From Chryseobacterium sp. StRB126 (GTDB lineage Bacteria; Bacteroidota; Bacteroidia; Flavobacteriales; Weeksellaceae), in the NCBI RefSeq assembly GCF_000829375.1, contig NZ_AP014624.1, forward strand, positions 1,178,001 to 1,242,000: 64,000 nt of DNA, written 5' to 3'. Below the pieces are notes generated by a model. The model was not told the DNA's origin. It made no database searches and was given only the letters and a program-made list of their open reading frames with translations. Shown piece after piece: positions 17,111 through 24,913 of the stretch. Each line of letters opens with the position of its first letter. The stretch's first letter is position 1. The position numbers and the translations under genes were made by a program.

Positions 17111-18865
17111 TTAGTTTACACCGTGCATCATTTTCTTTAAGATAGGTGAAAGTAGACCTAATATTACAGAAGCAATACCACAAAGTACAACGAATACCAT
17201 GAAGAATTCAAATAAATTGTGAATCTCAAATCCTACGAAAGTAGGGTTGTGTAATGGTAATTGAGCTTTTTCAAATGCGGCAACCTGCTCTGTAGTCAAG
17301 GTTACTTTTTTATCTAAAACATCCTGTAAATTCACTCCAATTTCCTGAGCTTTCTTAAACTTATCACCTGTAGCAGGGATAAGAGCTCCTAACGAACCTG
17401 CTAAAGCATATCCGGCAGCATTAGAGATGAAGAAAACACCATATAATAATGAAGCAAATCTTTTTGGGGCTAATTTACCTACCAAAGAAAGTCCGATTGG
17501 AGATAAACAAAGCTCACCACAAGTTTGGATGAAGTATAGAAGCATTAACCATTTGATGGCTAATAAACCTGAACTTCCAAGATCTTTTACATTGTGTGCA
17601 ATGATGAAATAAGAAAGAGCAATTACAGCAAGACCAATAGCTTGTTTAAGAGGAGATACAGGCTCTTTTCCGTTAGCTCTTAATTTATCCCACATCAAAC
17701 TGAAAGGGAAAGCCAGTAAAACTACGAAAATCCCATTGAAGATCTGAACCATTGAAGGGGGCATATTCCATCCAAAGATGTTTCTGTCTGTCTGGTTATC
17801 CGCAATAAACGTTAATGAAGAACCTGCCTGTTCAAAAGCAGCCCAGAAGAAGATAATGAAGAATGAAACAATATAAATTACCCAGATTCTCTGTCTTTCC
17901 ACTTTATTTTCAGCAGAAGTCATAATCAGGAATGCAAGGGAAATACCTGCTGCATAGATGAACGGATAAATAATTCCTTTAATCATTTGCCCCATTTCCA
18001 CAGAGTTAAATCCAAGTTGTCCTACCAGTAAATATCTGAATACAAAGAAAAGAACAGCAAAGATAACTACCGTGATACCTAAAGACATCCCTGAGAATTT
18101 AGCTGTTTGAGATTCCCCTTCTTCGAAATCTGCAGTACTGTTATTTTTTGGTAACCCTCCGATAGGTCTTCCTTCTGGAGTTACAACGTATTTGTTTTTA
18201 AGGATAAAGAATGTTATAGTTCCGATTAGCATTGCTATTGAAGCTGCCAAGAACCCCCATTTGAAAGCAAAAATATCTCTTACTCCGGTGGTAGCATCTT
18301 TTACGTCTCCTACGTAAGGACAGATAAACTGTCCTAAGAATGCTCCAATGTTGATCCCCATATAGAAAATGGTGAACGCAGAGTCCAGTTTAGATTTTTC
18401 CTGTTTTGGATATAGACTTCCTACCATTGAGGAAATGTTCGGTTTGAAGAATCCATTACCAAAAATGATAACAAATAATGCCAACCACATAATCATTTTA
18501 GCACTTCCAATATCCGCAGAGAAAGTTGAAGCACTGATGAATAATAAAAACTGACCAATGGCCATCAATGATCCACCTACGATGATGGCAAATCTATTTC
18601 CTATATATTTATCAGCAATAAACCCTCCTAGAAGCGGGGTCAAATAACATAAAGCTAAAAATCCACCATAGATAATCGCTGCATCAGCTTCTTTTATCAA
18701 TAAGGAATTTACCATAAAGAGCGTTAAAAGTGCTCTCATTCCGTAAAAGTTGAAACGCTCCCACATTTCCGTTCCGAATAGAACCCATAATCCTTTCGGG
18801 TGCCTGGTGCTCTTATTCTCTACCAATTCATCCGGTTTCGGACTTATTGCTTCAATATTATCCAT
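17111..18865 (-). CDS. POT/PTR family peptide transporter (copy 2)
   Basis: A 584-residue inner-membrane POT transporter. The N-terminus has RHPKGLWVLFGTEMWERFNFYG with the ExxER proton site at Glu33, Glu36, Arg37. Also visible are FFKPNISSMVGSLYP, FTIFYMGINIGAFLGQ, and GELCLSPIGLSLVGKLAP. It has a polar insert of ~45 residues near residue 480-530 (between the SLGALIPATG and LPLHNPTF segments) not present in copy 1. The gene has its own terminator downstream and a 133-base gap with another terminator upstream, so it is probably monocistronic. Confidence 0.94.
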   Translation of the reverse strand: MDNIEAISPKPDELVENKSTRHPKGLWVLFGTEMWERFNFYGMRALLTLFMVNSLLIKEADAAIIYGGFLALCYLTPLLGGFIADKYIGNRFAIIVGGSLMAIGQFLLFISASTFSADIGSAKMIMWLALFVIIFGNGFFKPNISSMVGSLYPKQEKSKLDSAFTIFYMGINIGAFLGQFICPYVGDVKDATTGVRDIFAFKWGFLAASIAMLIGTITFFILKNKYVVTPEGRPIGGLPKNNSTADFEEGESQTAKFSGMSLGITVVIFAVLFFVFRYLLVGQLGFNSVEMGQMIKGIIYPFIYAAGISLAFLIMTSAENKVERQRIWVIYIVSFFIIFFWAAFEQAGSSLTFIADNQTDRNIFGWNMPPSMVQIFNGIFVVLLAFPFSLMWDKLRANGKEPVSPLKQAIGLAVIALSYFIIAHNVKDLGSSGLLAIKWLMLLYFIQTCGELCLSPIGLSLVGKLAPKRFASLLYGVFFISNAAGYALAGSLGALIPATGDKFKKAQEIGVNLQDVLDKKVTLTTEQVAAFEKAQLPLHNPTFVGFEIHNLFEFFMVFVVLCGIASVILGLLSPILKKMMHGVN

Positions 18866-18942
18866 TTTCTATTGTTAATTTTTGTTAAGACTGACAAATA
18901 TAGTTTATTTTGGGTTTTTGGCAAGGTTTTAATTTTATTTTT

Positions 18943-18977
18943 AAATAAAAAAGCTGCGGACCTGGTCTGCAGCTTTC
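18943..18977 (-). terminator. Terminator of POT transporter copy 3
   Basis: Minus strand: AAAGCTGC / GCAGCTTT arms around AGACCAGGTCC, followed by TTTTAT. Confidence 0.8.
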
Positions 18978-18998
18978 TATTCTTTATAAGATCAAGGT

Positions 18999-20654
18999 TT
19001 AATGCCCTTTTTCCTTCATAATTTTATTTAATCTTTTTAACATGGAAAGACCTAAAAGTGTAGCAAATATTAACAAAGCGAAATTCACAAGGAAATAATT
19101 CGTCTTGTTTTCGTAGCTGTACCATGTACTTGCCAGAATTCCTGAAAGCTTGTTTCCTACAGAGTTGGCAAGGAAAAATCCACCCATCATTAAAGCTGTA
19201 ATTCTTGCAGGAGAAAGCTTGGAAACGAATGAAAGTCCCATTGGTGAAAGACATAATTCTCCAATGGTAATCACTCCGTAACTTGCTACCAGCCATAAAG
19301 GAGAAACCTTTACAGAACCGTTATCTCCGGCCATTACCGCTAAAACCATTACCAGACACGATAATCCTGAAATAAATAGTCCTAAAACGATTTTGGTAGG
19401 TGTTAAAGGTTCTTTTCCTTTTCTTCTCAACAAAGCCCAGAATCCTACTACAACCGGAGTTAATGCAATTACCCAGAATGGATTAATGGATTGAAATAGC
19501 TCCGTATTGTATAAGTAAACTTTATTTTCAGGATTTTTCTCCAGAGCAGCACGCTGTTCCGGAGAGATGTTTTTAAAGTAAACATCCTTTCCTGTTTCTT
19601 TTTTAGTATCTCCCTTATCATCTTTCTGAGAACGGAACTGGTTGTCATACACAGGAACTTCTTTGTCTTCGTAGCTCTTCCCGTCAACCATATAGATTCC
19701 TTCCAAAGGTTTTTCTAAAGATGCAGGAACGCTTCTGTCCGTATAATAATTAGCCCACCTCGTTAAAGCAGTACCATTCTGCTTGAAAACCGCCCAGAAA
19801 AACATACTGATAAGAAATACAGAAAGCAATGCTCCAATGGATGCTTTTTCGTCAGGTTTAGCTTTAAAGTAAAGAGAAGCATAGAAATAAATAACAGGAA
19901 CACATGCAAAAATGAAGGCATCTGTACTATCACTTCCAAAAATATTGTTAGGAATAAACCAACCGATAGCTCCAGCAGCAATGGCAGGGATAAATACTTT
20001 AAGCATGATTTCAGAAAGCTTGGTATCTCCTTCCTGTACAGGTTTCATTTGCGCAGCATGGATATAATGTTTTCTTCCGATGGTAAAAATAACCATACCA
20101 ATCAACATCCCAACTCCGGCAGTGATGAAAGCTTCACCCCATCCGAATTTATTACGCATAAATGCAGCAATAATGTTACAGATAAATGCCCCGATATTGA
20201 TTCCCATGTAGAAAATATTGTATCCGGAGTCTTTGTTGGCTTTATAGGGTTCTTCAGAATAAAGATTTCCTAAAAGGGTTGAAATGGTAGGTTTAAAGAA
20301 ACCGTTTCCTATGATAATTAATGCCAGAGAGGCATAAAATAAAGGTAAATCCTTGAAAACACCCATTCCAATATATCCGGCAGCCATCAAAATACCTCCA
20401 AGATAAATAGACTTAATATATCCTAAAACTCTATCGGCTAAAAAACCACCAATAAAAGGAGTTAAATAAGTTAATGCGATGTAAGTTCCGAAAATGTCAT
20501 CAGCAGTTTTGTCCGGTAGTCCCAGACCTCCTTTCATACCGGCAGGTTCAATGACATACAGAACAAAGATTCCAAGAATCAGGTAGTACCCGAAACGCTC
20601 CCACATTTCTGTAAAGAAAAGGTAAGGCAGCCCTTTAGGATGTTTTGTCTTCAT
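18999..20654 (-). CDS. POT/PTR family peptide transporter (copy 3)
   Basis: A 551-residue inner-membrane POT transporter. I choose ATG 20654 (MKTKHPKGLPY) over an in-frame TTG at 20678, since the conserved KHPKGL segment lies just after this Met and the TTG adds only eight residues. ExxER is present (Glu16, Glu19, Arg20), but the motif continues FGYYLILG instead of the FxYYGMR of copies 1 and 2. FFKPTISTLLGNLY, YNIFYMGINIGAF and GELCLSPMGLSFVSKLSP follow. A hydrophilic loop of ~90 residues (around 310-400, rich in Lys, Asp and Glu) is larger than in the other copies and may be an extracytoplasmic domain. It is the most divergent copy and could have a different substrate range. Confidence 0.92.
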   Translation of the reverse strand: MKTKHPKGLPYLFFTEMWERFGYYLILGIFVLYVIEPAGMKGGLGLPDKTADDIFGTYIALTYLTPFIGGFLADRVLGYIKSIYLGGILMAAGYIGMGVFKDLPLFYASLALIIIGNGFFKPTISTLLGNLYSEEPYKANKDSGYNIFYMGINIGAFICNIIAAFMRNKFGWGEAFITAGVGMLIGMVIFTIGRKHYIHAAQMKPVQEGDTKLSEIMLKVFIPAIAAGAIGWFIPNNIFGSDSTDAFIFACVPVIYFYASLYFKAKPDEKASIGALLSVFLISMFFWAVFKQNGTALTRWANYYTDRSVPASLEKPLEGIYMVDGKSYEDKEVPVYDNQFRSQKDDKGDTKKETGKDVYFKNISPEQRAALEKNPENKVYLYNTELFQSINPFWVIALTPVVVGFWALLRRKGKEPLTPTKIVLGLFISGLSCLVMVLAVMAGDNGSVKVSPLWLVASYGVITIGELCLSPMGLSFVSKLSPARITALMMGGFFLANSVGNKLSGILASTWYSYENKTNYFLVNFALLIFATLLGLSMLKRLNKIMKEKGH

Positions 20655-20796
20655 ATATTCAAATTTCAATTGCCCCAAAAATAGGTTTTTAATTCCAATT
20701 GATAAAATAAATAATATGGCCTCAAATGATTAATGAAATAAATATAAAAGTTTTGATAAAAGCTGGATATTTTATAATATTGATAGAATTTAAACT

Positions 20797-21621
20797 ATGA
20801 AAAAGCTACTATTTTTACTATTGGGAACATTCATCTGTTCATCTCAGAGCAATAGATTTGTGTATGATGTTGTATATAAGAAAGATTCTACTTCAAATAA
20901 CCTGACCAGAGAAAACTATAATCTGGATATTACAGGGGAAGATCTAGCTTATTATAACAGGATATATTACATTAATGATTCAGTATTTGCTGCTAAAAAT
21001 CAGTATGGAGGAAAAGGATATCGGTTAACTTCATTTTTAACCAAAAAAATAAATAATGATACCTATCAAAATTATGAATATATCGGAGATGTGAATTTTT
21101 ATAGGATATCTGAAACTCCCAAACAGCAATGGACCATTACAGACAATATAAAAAAGGTAGATCAAATTACGCTTCAGAAAGCAACCGCTAAATTTGGAGG
21201 ACGATTCTGGACAGCATGGTTCTGCAAAGATATTCCTTTTCCTTATGGACCTTATAAGTTCAATGGACTGCCAGGATTAATCATGGAATTATATGATACG
21301 GAAAAGGATTATTATTTTAAAGTTATTAAAAGTGATAAGATTCCGGATGATTATAAACGTATCTCCTTGTCAAATGCTATTAGTAACATGATTCCTGCAG
21401 ATCAGAATAAACTAAATAAACTTAAAATAGAGTTATTTAACAGCCCATTTAAATATGTTCTGAATGGAAGACTTTCTTTGTCGGAAGGGAAGAGATTGCA
21501 GCTTGAGGATGGTACAATTCTTACCAAAGAAGAACTTAAACCTGCTGAGGAAAATGAAAGGAAGAAGATAAGGTCTTTTAATAATCCTATTGAGCTGGAT
21601 AAAGCGATAAAGTATCCTTAA
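20797..21621 (+). CDS. GLPGLI family exported protein
   Basis: A 274-residue protein of the Bacteroidota-specific GLPGLI family (TIGR01200). A short signal peptide (residues 1-16, ending FICSS) precedes a beta-rich body. The defining motif is FNGLPGLIMELYD, preceded by the WTAWFCKDIPFPYGPYKF strand pair. Function is not known; members are exported and often sit near T9SS-linked or peptidase genes. It is convergent with the dipeptidyl peptidase gene and shares the bidirectional terminator at 21646. Confidence 0.9.
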   Translation: MKKLLFLLLGTFICSSQSNRFVYDVVYKKDSTSNNLTRENYNLDITGEDLAYYNRIYYINDSVFAAKNQYGGKGYRLTSFLTKKINNDTYQNYEYIGDVNFYRISETPKQQWTITDNIKKVDQITLQKATAKFGGRFWTAWFCKDIPFPYGPYKFNGLPGLIMELYDTEKDYYFKVIKSDKIPDDYKRISLSNAISNMIPADQNKLNKLKIELFNSPFKYVLNGRLSLSEGKRLQLEDGTILTKEELKPAEENERKKIRSFNNPIELDKAIKYP

Positions 21622-21645
21622 TACTCAGTAAGTGTATTGCTGATA

Positions 21646-21684
21646 TAAAAATACCTTCCAAATACTTGGAAGGTATTTTTTATT
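21646..21684. terminator. Bidirectional terminator between GLPGLI and DPP IV genes
   Basis: ATACCTTCCA / TGGAAGGTAT arms with loop AATACT, flanked by A-rich sequence on the left and a T-run on the right; serves both converging genes. Confidence 0.85.
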
Positions 21685-21700
21685 TTAACCTGTAATGTGA

Positions 21701-23830
21701 TTATAAATTTTCTAAGATAAAATCTGTCATTTTCTGATACAACTGAGGCCTTGTCTGGCCGCCATTAATTCCGTGGTTTTTGTCCGGATATGCCATAAAG
21801 TCGAACTGCTTTTTATTTTGAATCAAAGCTTCAGAGAATTCCATAGAATTTTGGAAATGTACGTTATCATCAGCTGTTCCGTGGATTAAAAGAAATTTAC
21901 CTTTCAATAATTTTGCATACTCTGTAGGAGAATTCTTATCATATCCGTCAGGGTTTTCCTGAGGAGTTCTCATAAATCTTTCTGTATATACAGAATCATA
22001 ATATCTCCAGTTGGTTACCGGTGCTACCGCAATACCCATTTTGAAAACATCCGCTCCTTTTGTCATGGCTAAACTGGTCATATACCCCCCAAAGCTCCAT
22101 CCGAACATTCCGATTCTGCTCTTATCAATATAAGATTGATTTCCGAACCATTTCGCGGCTGTAATCTGGTCTTCGATCTCATATTTTCCAAGGTTCATAT
22201 AAGTAACTTTCTTATACTTTGCTCCTTTGTAACCTGTTCCACGTCCATCCACACAAGCAACAATATATCCTTTTTGTACAAGGTGATTGAACCACATGGC
22301 ATTTCCATTATCCCAAGAGTTCGCAACCTGTTGAGATCCCGGTCCCGAATATTGGAACATAAACAACGGATATTTTTTATTTGGATCAAAGTTTTTAGGC
22401 TTCATTACCCAAGCATTCATTTGATCGCCTACTGCATTAGGAATAGTAATAAATTCTTTTTCAACAAAATTATCTGCTTTTAATTTTTGAAGCTGATCAT
22501 TATTGTTTTGAAGCTCTTTCACTGTTTTACCGTTTCCGTCTTTCAAAACATACGTGTGAGGTTTTGCAGCAGTAGAAGAGGTTTCAATGAAATAACTGTA
22601 GTTTTTGCTGAAATTTGCAGCATTATTTCCTTCCGCATTGGAGATCAGCTGAGACTTCCCGTTTTCGATATTTACTTTAGAAACTACTTTATTGATGCTT
22701 CCTTTCTCGGTAGTCTGAACATAAATTTCCTTAGATTTTGGGTTGAAACCATAGTAGTCAGTTACCTCCCAATTTCCTTTAGTAATCTGTTTCTTAAGTT
22801 TTCCATCTTTATCATACCAGTATAAATGACGGTTTCCATCTCTTTCAGAAGCCCAAAGGAAAGAATCATCATCAAGGAATTCAATGGTTGGACTGTCTGT
22901 TTCAATCCACTTATCATCAGTTTCTGTAAATAATTTCTGTACTGCTCCTGTTTTAGTATTTACCTTTAAAACATCGGAAGCATTTTGAATTCTCTCCGAA
23001 GTAATCAAAACCATTTCGTCTGCTTTCGCAGTCGGGAAAACATTCTGGATATAATAGTTTTTAAAAGAACTTAAGTTCAATGGTATTACTTTTTCCGTAT
23101 CAAGACGGTATAACTGTGCAGAAACTACAGAGTTTTTTTCTCCTGCTTTAGGATATTTGTAGCGCATTTCTGCTGGATAAAGATTCTTTCCATAAATTGG
23201 AATATAAATCTCCGGAACCTGGCTTTCGTCAGATTTTACAAATACAAGAGCATCGGAATTCTTCGTCCATTCATATTGTTTTGCATGTCCAAATTCTTCC
23301 TCATAAACCCAGTCTGCCAAACCGTTAAGAATAGCATTTTTCTTACCATCAGTAGTAATTTGAGTAATTTTTCCTGATGATAAATCCTGGTAATATAAAT
23401 TGTTATCAGCAATAAAAGCTACTTTTGTGGCATCAGGTGAAAAAGCAGGCTCCTGAACAGGTTTTCCGTCATTTAAACTGATTACTTTCCCTGATTTTAA
23501 ATCTTTTACCTCAAATTTTCCAAGGAAAGAACGCCTATAGATAGGCTGGCTTTCTTTCAGTAAAAGAATTTTAGACTCATCATCAGAAAATACATAGCTT
23601 TTAAAACTTCCATCTACAATATTTCCTTCTTTTTGAGAGGTTTTGTAAGAGTACTTTGCAATTCCTGAAGGCTCGATAACAAGATAGTTTTCCCCGTTTT
23701 TCATAGAAGTAATCCCGGCAATACCTTTACCGCGGTAGTATCCTGAGTATATTTTGTCTAAAGTGATTTCTTGTGCTGACACATTATGAAATGCCGCTGC
23801 TATAGTAAGAGTTAAGAGTAGTTTTTTCAT
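21701..23830 (-). CDS. Dipeptidyl peptidase IV (S9B)
   Basis: A 709-residue exported serine peptidase that removes Xaa-Pro or Xaa-Ala dipeptides from peptide N-termini. Start set at ATG 23830, where a signal peptide (MKKLLLTLTIAAAF..VSAQ) begins, rather than the upstream ATG at 23851 that adds seven residues. The N-terminal half is the DPPIV beta-propeller and includes the DWVYEEEFG motif, whose Glu pair binds the substrate amino terminus. The alpha/beta hydrolase domain has the triad Ser579 (GWSFGGY), Asp654 (GTADDNVH) and His686 (KNHGI). It acts in the periplasm or at the outer surface. With three POT transporters nearby, it fits di- and tripeptide supply. Confidence 0.95.
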   Translation of the reverse strand: MKKLLLTLTIAAAFHNVSAQEITLDKIYSGYYRGKGIAGITSMKNGENYLVIEPSGIAKYSYKTSQKEGNIVDGSFKSYVFSDDESKILLLKESQPIYRRSFLGKFEVKDLKSGKVISLNDGKPVQEPAFSPDATKVAFIADNNLYYQDLSSGKITQITTDGKKNAILNGLADWVYEEEFGHAKQYEWTKNSDALVFVKSDESQVPEIYIPIYGKNLYPAEMRYKYPKAGEKNSVVSAQLYRLDTEKVIPLNLSSFKNYYIQNVFPTAKADEMVLITSERIQNASDVLKVNTKTGAVQKLFTETDDKWIETDSPTIEFLDDDSFLWASERDGNRHLYWYDKDGKLKKQITKGNWEVTDYYGFNPKSKEIYVQTTEKGSINKVVSKVNIENGKSQLISNAEGNNAANFSKNYSYFIETSSTAAKPHTYVLKDGNGKTVKELQNNNDQLQKLKADNFVEKEFITIPNAVGDQMNAWVMKPKNFDPNKKYPLFMFQYSGPGSQQVANSWDNGNAMWFNHLVQKGYIVACVDGRGTGYKGAKYKKVTYMNLGKYEIEDQITAAKWFGNQSYIDKSRIGMFGWSFGGYMTSLAMTKGADVFKMGIAVAPVTNWRYYDSVYTERFMRTPQENPDGYDKNSPTEYAKLLKGKFLLIHGTADDNVHFQNSMEFSEALIQNKKQFDFMAYPDKNHGINGGQTRPQLYQKMTDFILENL

Positions 23831-23885
23831 TTCTAATTTTAATGCTTCCAAATTTAATGAATCTTACTTATATAACCATATAAAA

Positions 23886-23912
23886 CAAAAATCAGGACGA
23901 AGTGTCCTGATT
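23886..23912 (-). terminator. Hairpin with minus-strand T-run upstream of DPP IV
   Basis: AAATCAGGAC / GTCCTGATTT arms; on the minus strand TTTTTGTTTTA follows. It would end a transcript entering from the right, consistent with a former small gene at 23914-24053. Confidence 0.6.
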
Positions 23913-23913
23913 T

Positions 23914-24053
23914 GCATGGAATTTCTTCCAGTCCTCCAATCCACCAGATTCTAAGTTTACATGCTTGCCTGTCTACAGATCTTCTCATTCCCGGTAAAAC
24001 ACCTCCTTATACTTCTTTTAATTGTACTCTTGAAATTTTTTTAAATTTTTCAT
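23914..24053 (-). pseudogene. Possible decayed double-glycine leader peptide gene
   Basis: Within the 349-base gap 23831-24179, the minus strand from ATG 24053 reads MKNLKKFQEYN then stops. If one base is restored after the sixth codon, the frame reads MKNLKK-x-SRVQLKEV, a stop, then GGVLPG. This closely resembles the MKNLKKLSRxxLKxxxGG leaders of bacteriocin-like peptides common in Chryseobacterium. Two lesions (a one-base deletion and TAA just before Gly-Gly) would inactivate it. A terminator hairpin lies at the expected downstream end. The core region after Gly-Gly is not recognised. Chance similarity in AT-rich DNA cannot be excluded. Confidence 0.4.
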
Positions 24054-24179
24054 GGTAAATATTTTTGATTGAACATTTAAGGACGTTAAAAAAACATCTG
24101 ATGTGAAATTTTCAAAAAAAGGCAATTTGGCAAAAGAATTGAATGTATATAACTACCAATCAAATCAAAAAGAATAATT

Positions 24180-24653
24180 ATGGAAACGAATGCATACAAC
24201 CAGAAACTGAACCGTTATGTATTAAACGACCGAATTGTTTATACAGGTTTTTCCAGCTTTGATGACGCTCAGCAATGCGCCGGCAAAAAAGGTGGAATAT
24301 TAGTGGAAGTGGGGTTTAAAGACGGAAACGATAACCCAGAAATTACAGATGAAGCCGGTTTGATAGAGAAAAAACTTCATTACTATGTGTATGCAGGCGA
24401 TGAGTATAAATTTATCCATTCATCTGATCCCGGATTTAGAAAATATGCAGACGAACTGCAGAAAATTAAAGCAAATAATGATAAAACAAGTCCGGATGAA
24501 AGGTATTTTGCCAATTTTGAGATCGAAAATACAGAAGACCCGATTATTGTGCTCAAAAATGATCATTTTCAATCGGTAACATCAAGAGAACGTTCAAAAT
24601 ATTTGAAACACGCCAGAGTTTATGAACTAGGGGTATCCCTGCCAAAATATTAA
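24180..24653 (+). CDS. Hypothetical protein, 157 aa
   Basis: I do not recognise this family. The protein is soluble, with no signal peptide or membrane segment, mixed alpha/beta in composition, and rich in Asp, Glu and Lys. Visible stretches include a KKGGILVEVGFKDG strand-turn-strand, HYYVYAGDEYKFIH and a C-terminal RSKYLKHARVYELG. It is followed after 11 bases by the small DUF6496 gene, and the shared terminator after that gene suggests a two-gene transcript. The open frame, its normal codon use and its neighbour support a real gene. Confidence 0.7.
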   Translation: METNAYNQKLNRYVLNDRIVYTGFSSFDDAQQCAGKKGGILVEVGFKDGNDNPEITDEAGLIEKKLHYYVYAGDEYKFIHSSDPGFRKYADELQKIKANNDKTSPDERYFANFEIENTEDPIIVLKNDHFQSVTSRERSKYLKHARVYELGVSLPKY

Positions 24654-24664
24654 AAATTCTTATC

Positions 24665-24853
24665 ATGAGCAAAACCAAATATTCCGATAAAGCTCAGGAC
24701 AAAGTAGGAAAAGTAATGCACGAATTCAAGGAAGGAAAACTGAAGTCTTCTTCCGGGAAAAAAGTGACAGACAGAAAACAAGCCATAGCTATTGGTATTT
24801 CTGAAGCAAGAGAAGAAGGCCTGAAAGTGCCGCCGAAAAAGAAAAGTAAATAA
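24665..24853 (+). CDS. Small DUF6496-like basic protein
   Basis: A 62-residue, Lys-rich cytoplasmic protein. The sequence runs KVGKVMHEFKEGKLKSSSGKK, then VTDRKQAIAIGISEAREEG and a basic tail VPPKKKSK. The KVMHEFKxGxLKSGSGxKVxxRKQAIAIALSEAR pattern is typical of the DUF6496 family found in many bacteria; function unknown, with nucleic-acid binding plausible from its charge. It lies 11 bases after the 157-residue hypothetical gene and ahead of a terminator. Confidence 0.85.
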   Translation: MSKTKYSDKAQDKVGKVMHEFKEGKLKSSSGKKVTDRKQAIAIGISEAREEGLKVPPKKKSK

Positions 24854-24863
24854 TTTTAATACA

Positions 24864-24894
24864 AAATACCCGGACAACTTCCGGGCATTTTTAT
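24864..24894. terminator. Bidirectional terminator
   Basis: CCCGGA / TCCGGG arms with loop CAACT, T-run on the right and (minus strand) TATTTTG on the left; it can serve both the DUF6496 transcript and the converging glgP-like gene. Confidence 0.8.
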
Positions 24895-24913
24895 AAGGTA
24901 AAGTGAATAACGA

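Noticed and set aside
22136..22483. 115-residue + strand frame opposite DPP IV
   Set aside because: Antisense to the catalytic domain; composition is that of a shadow frame.
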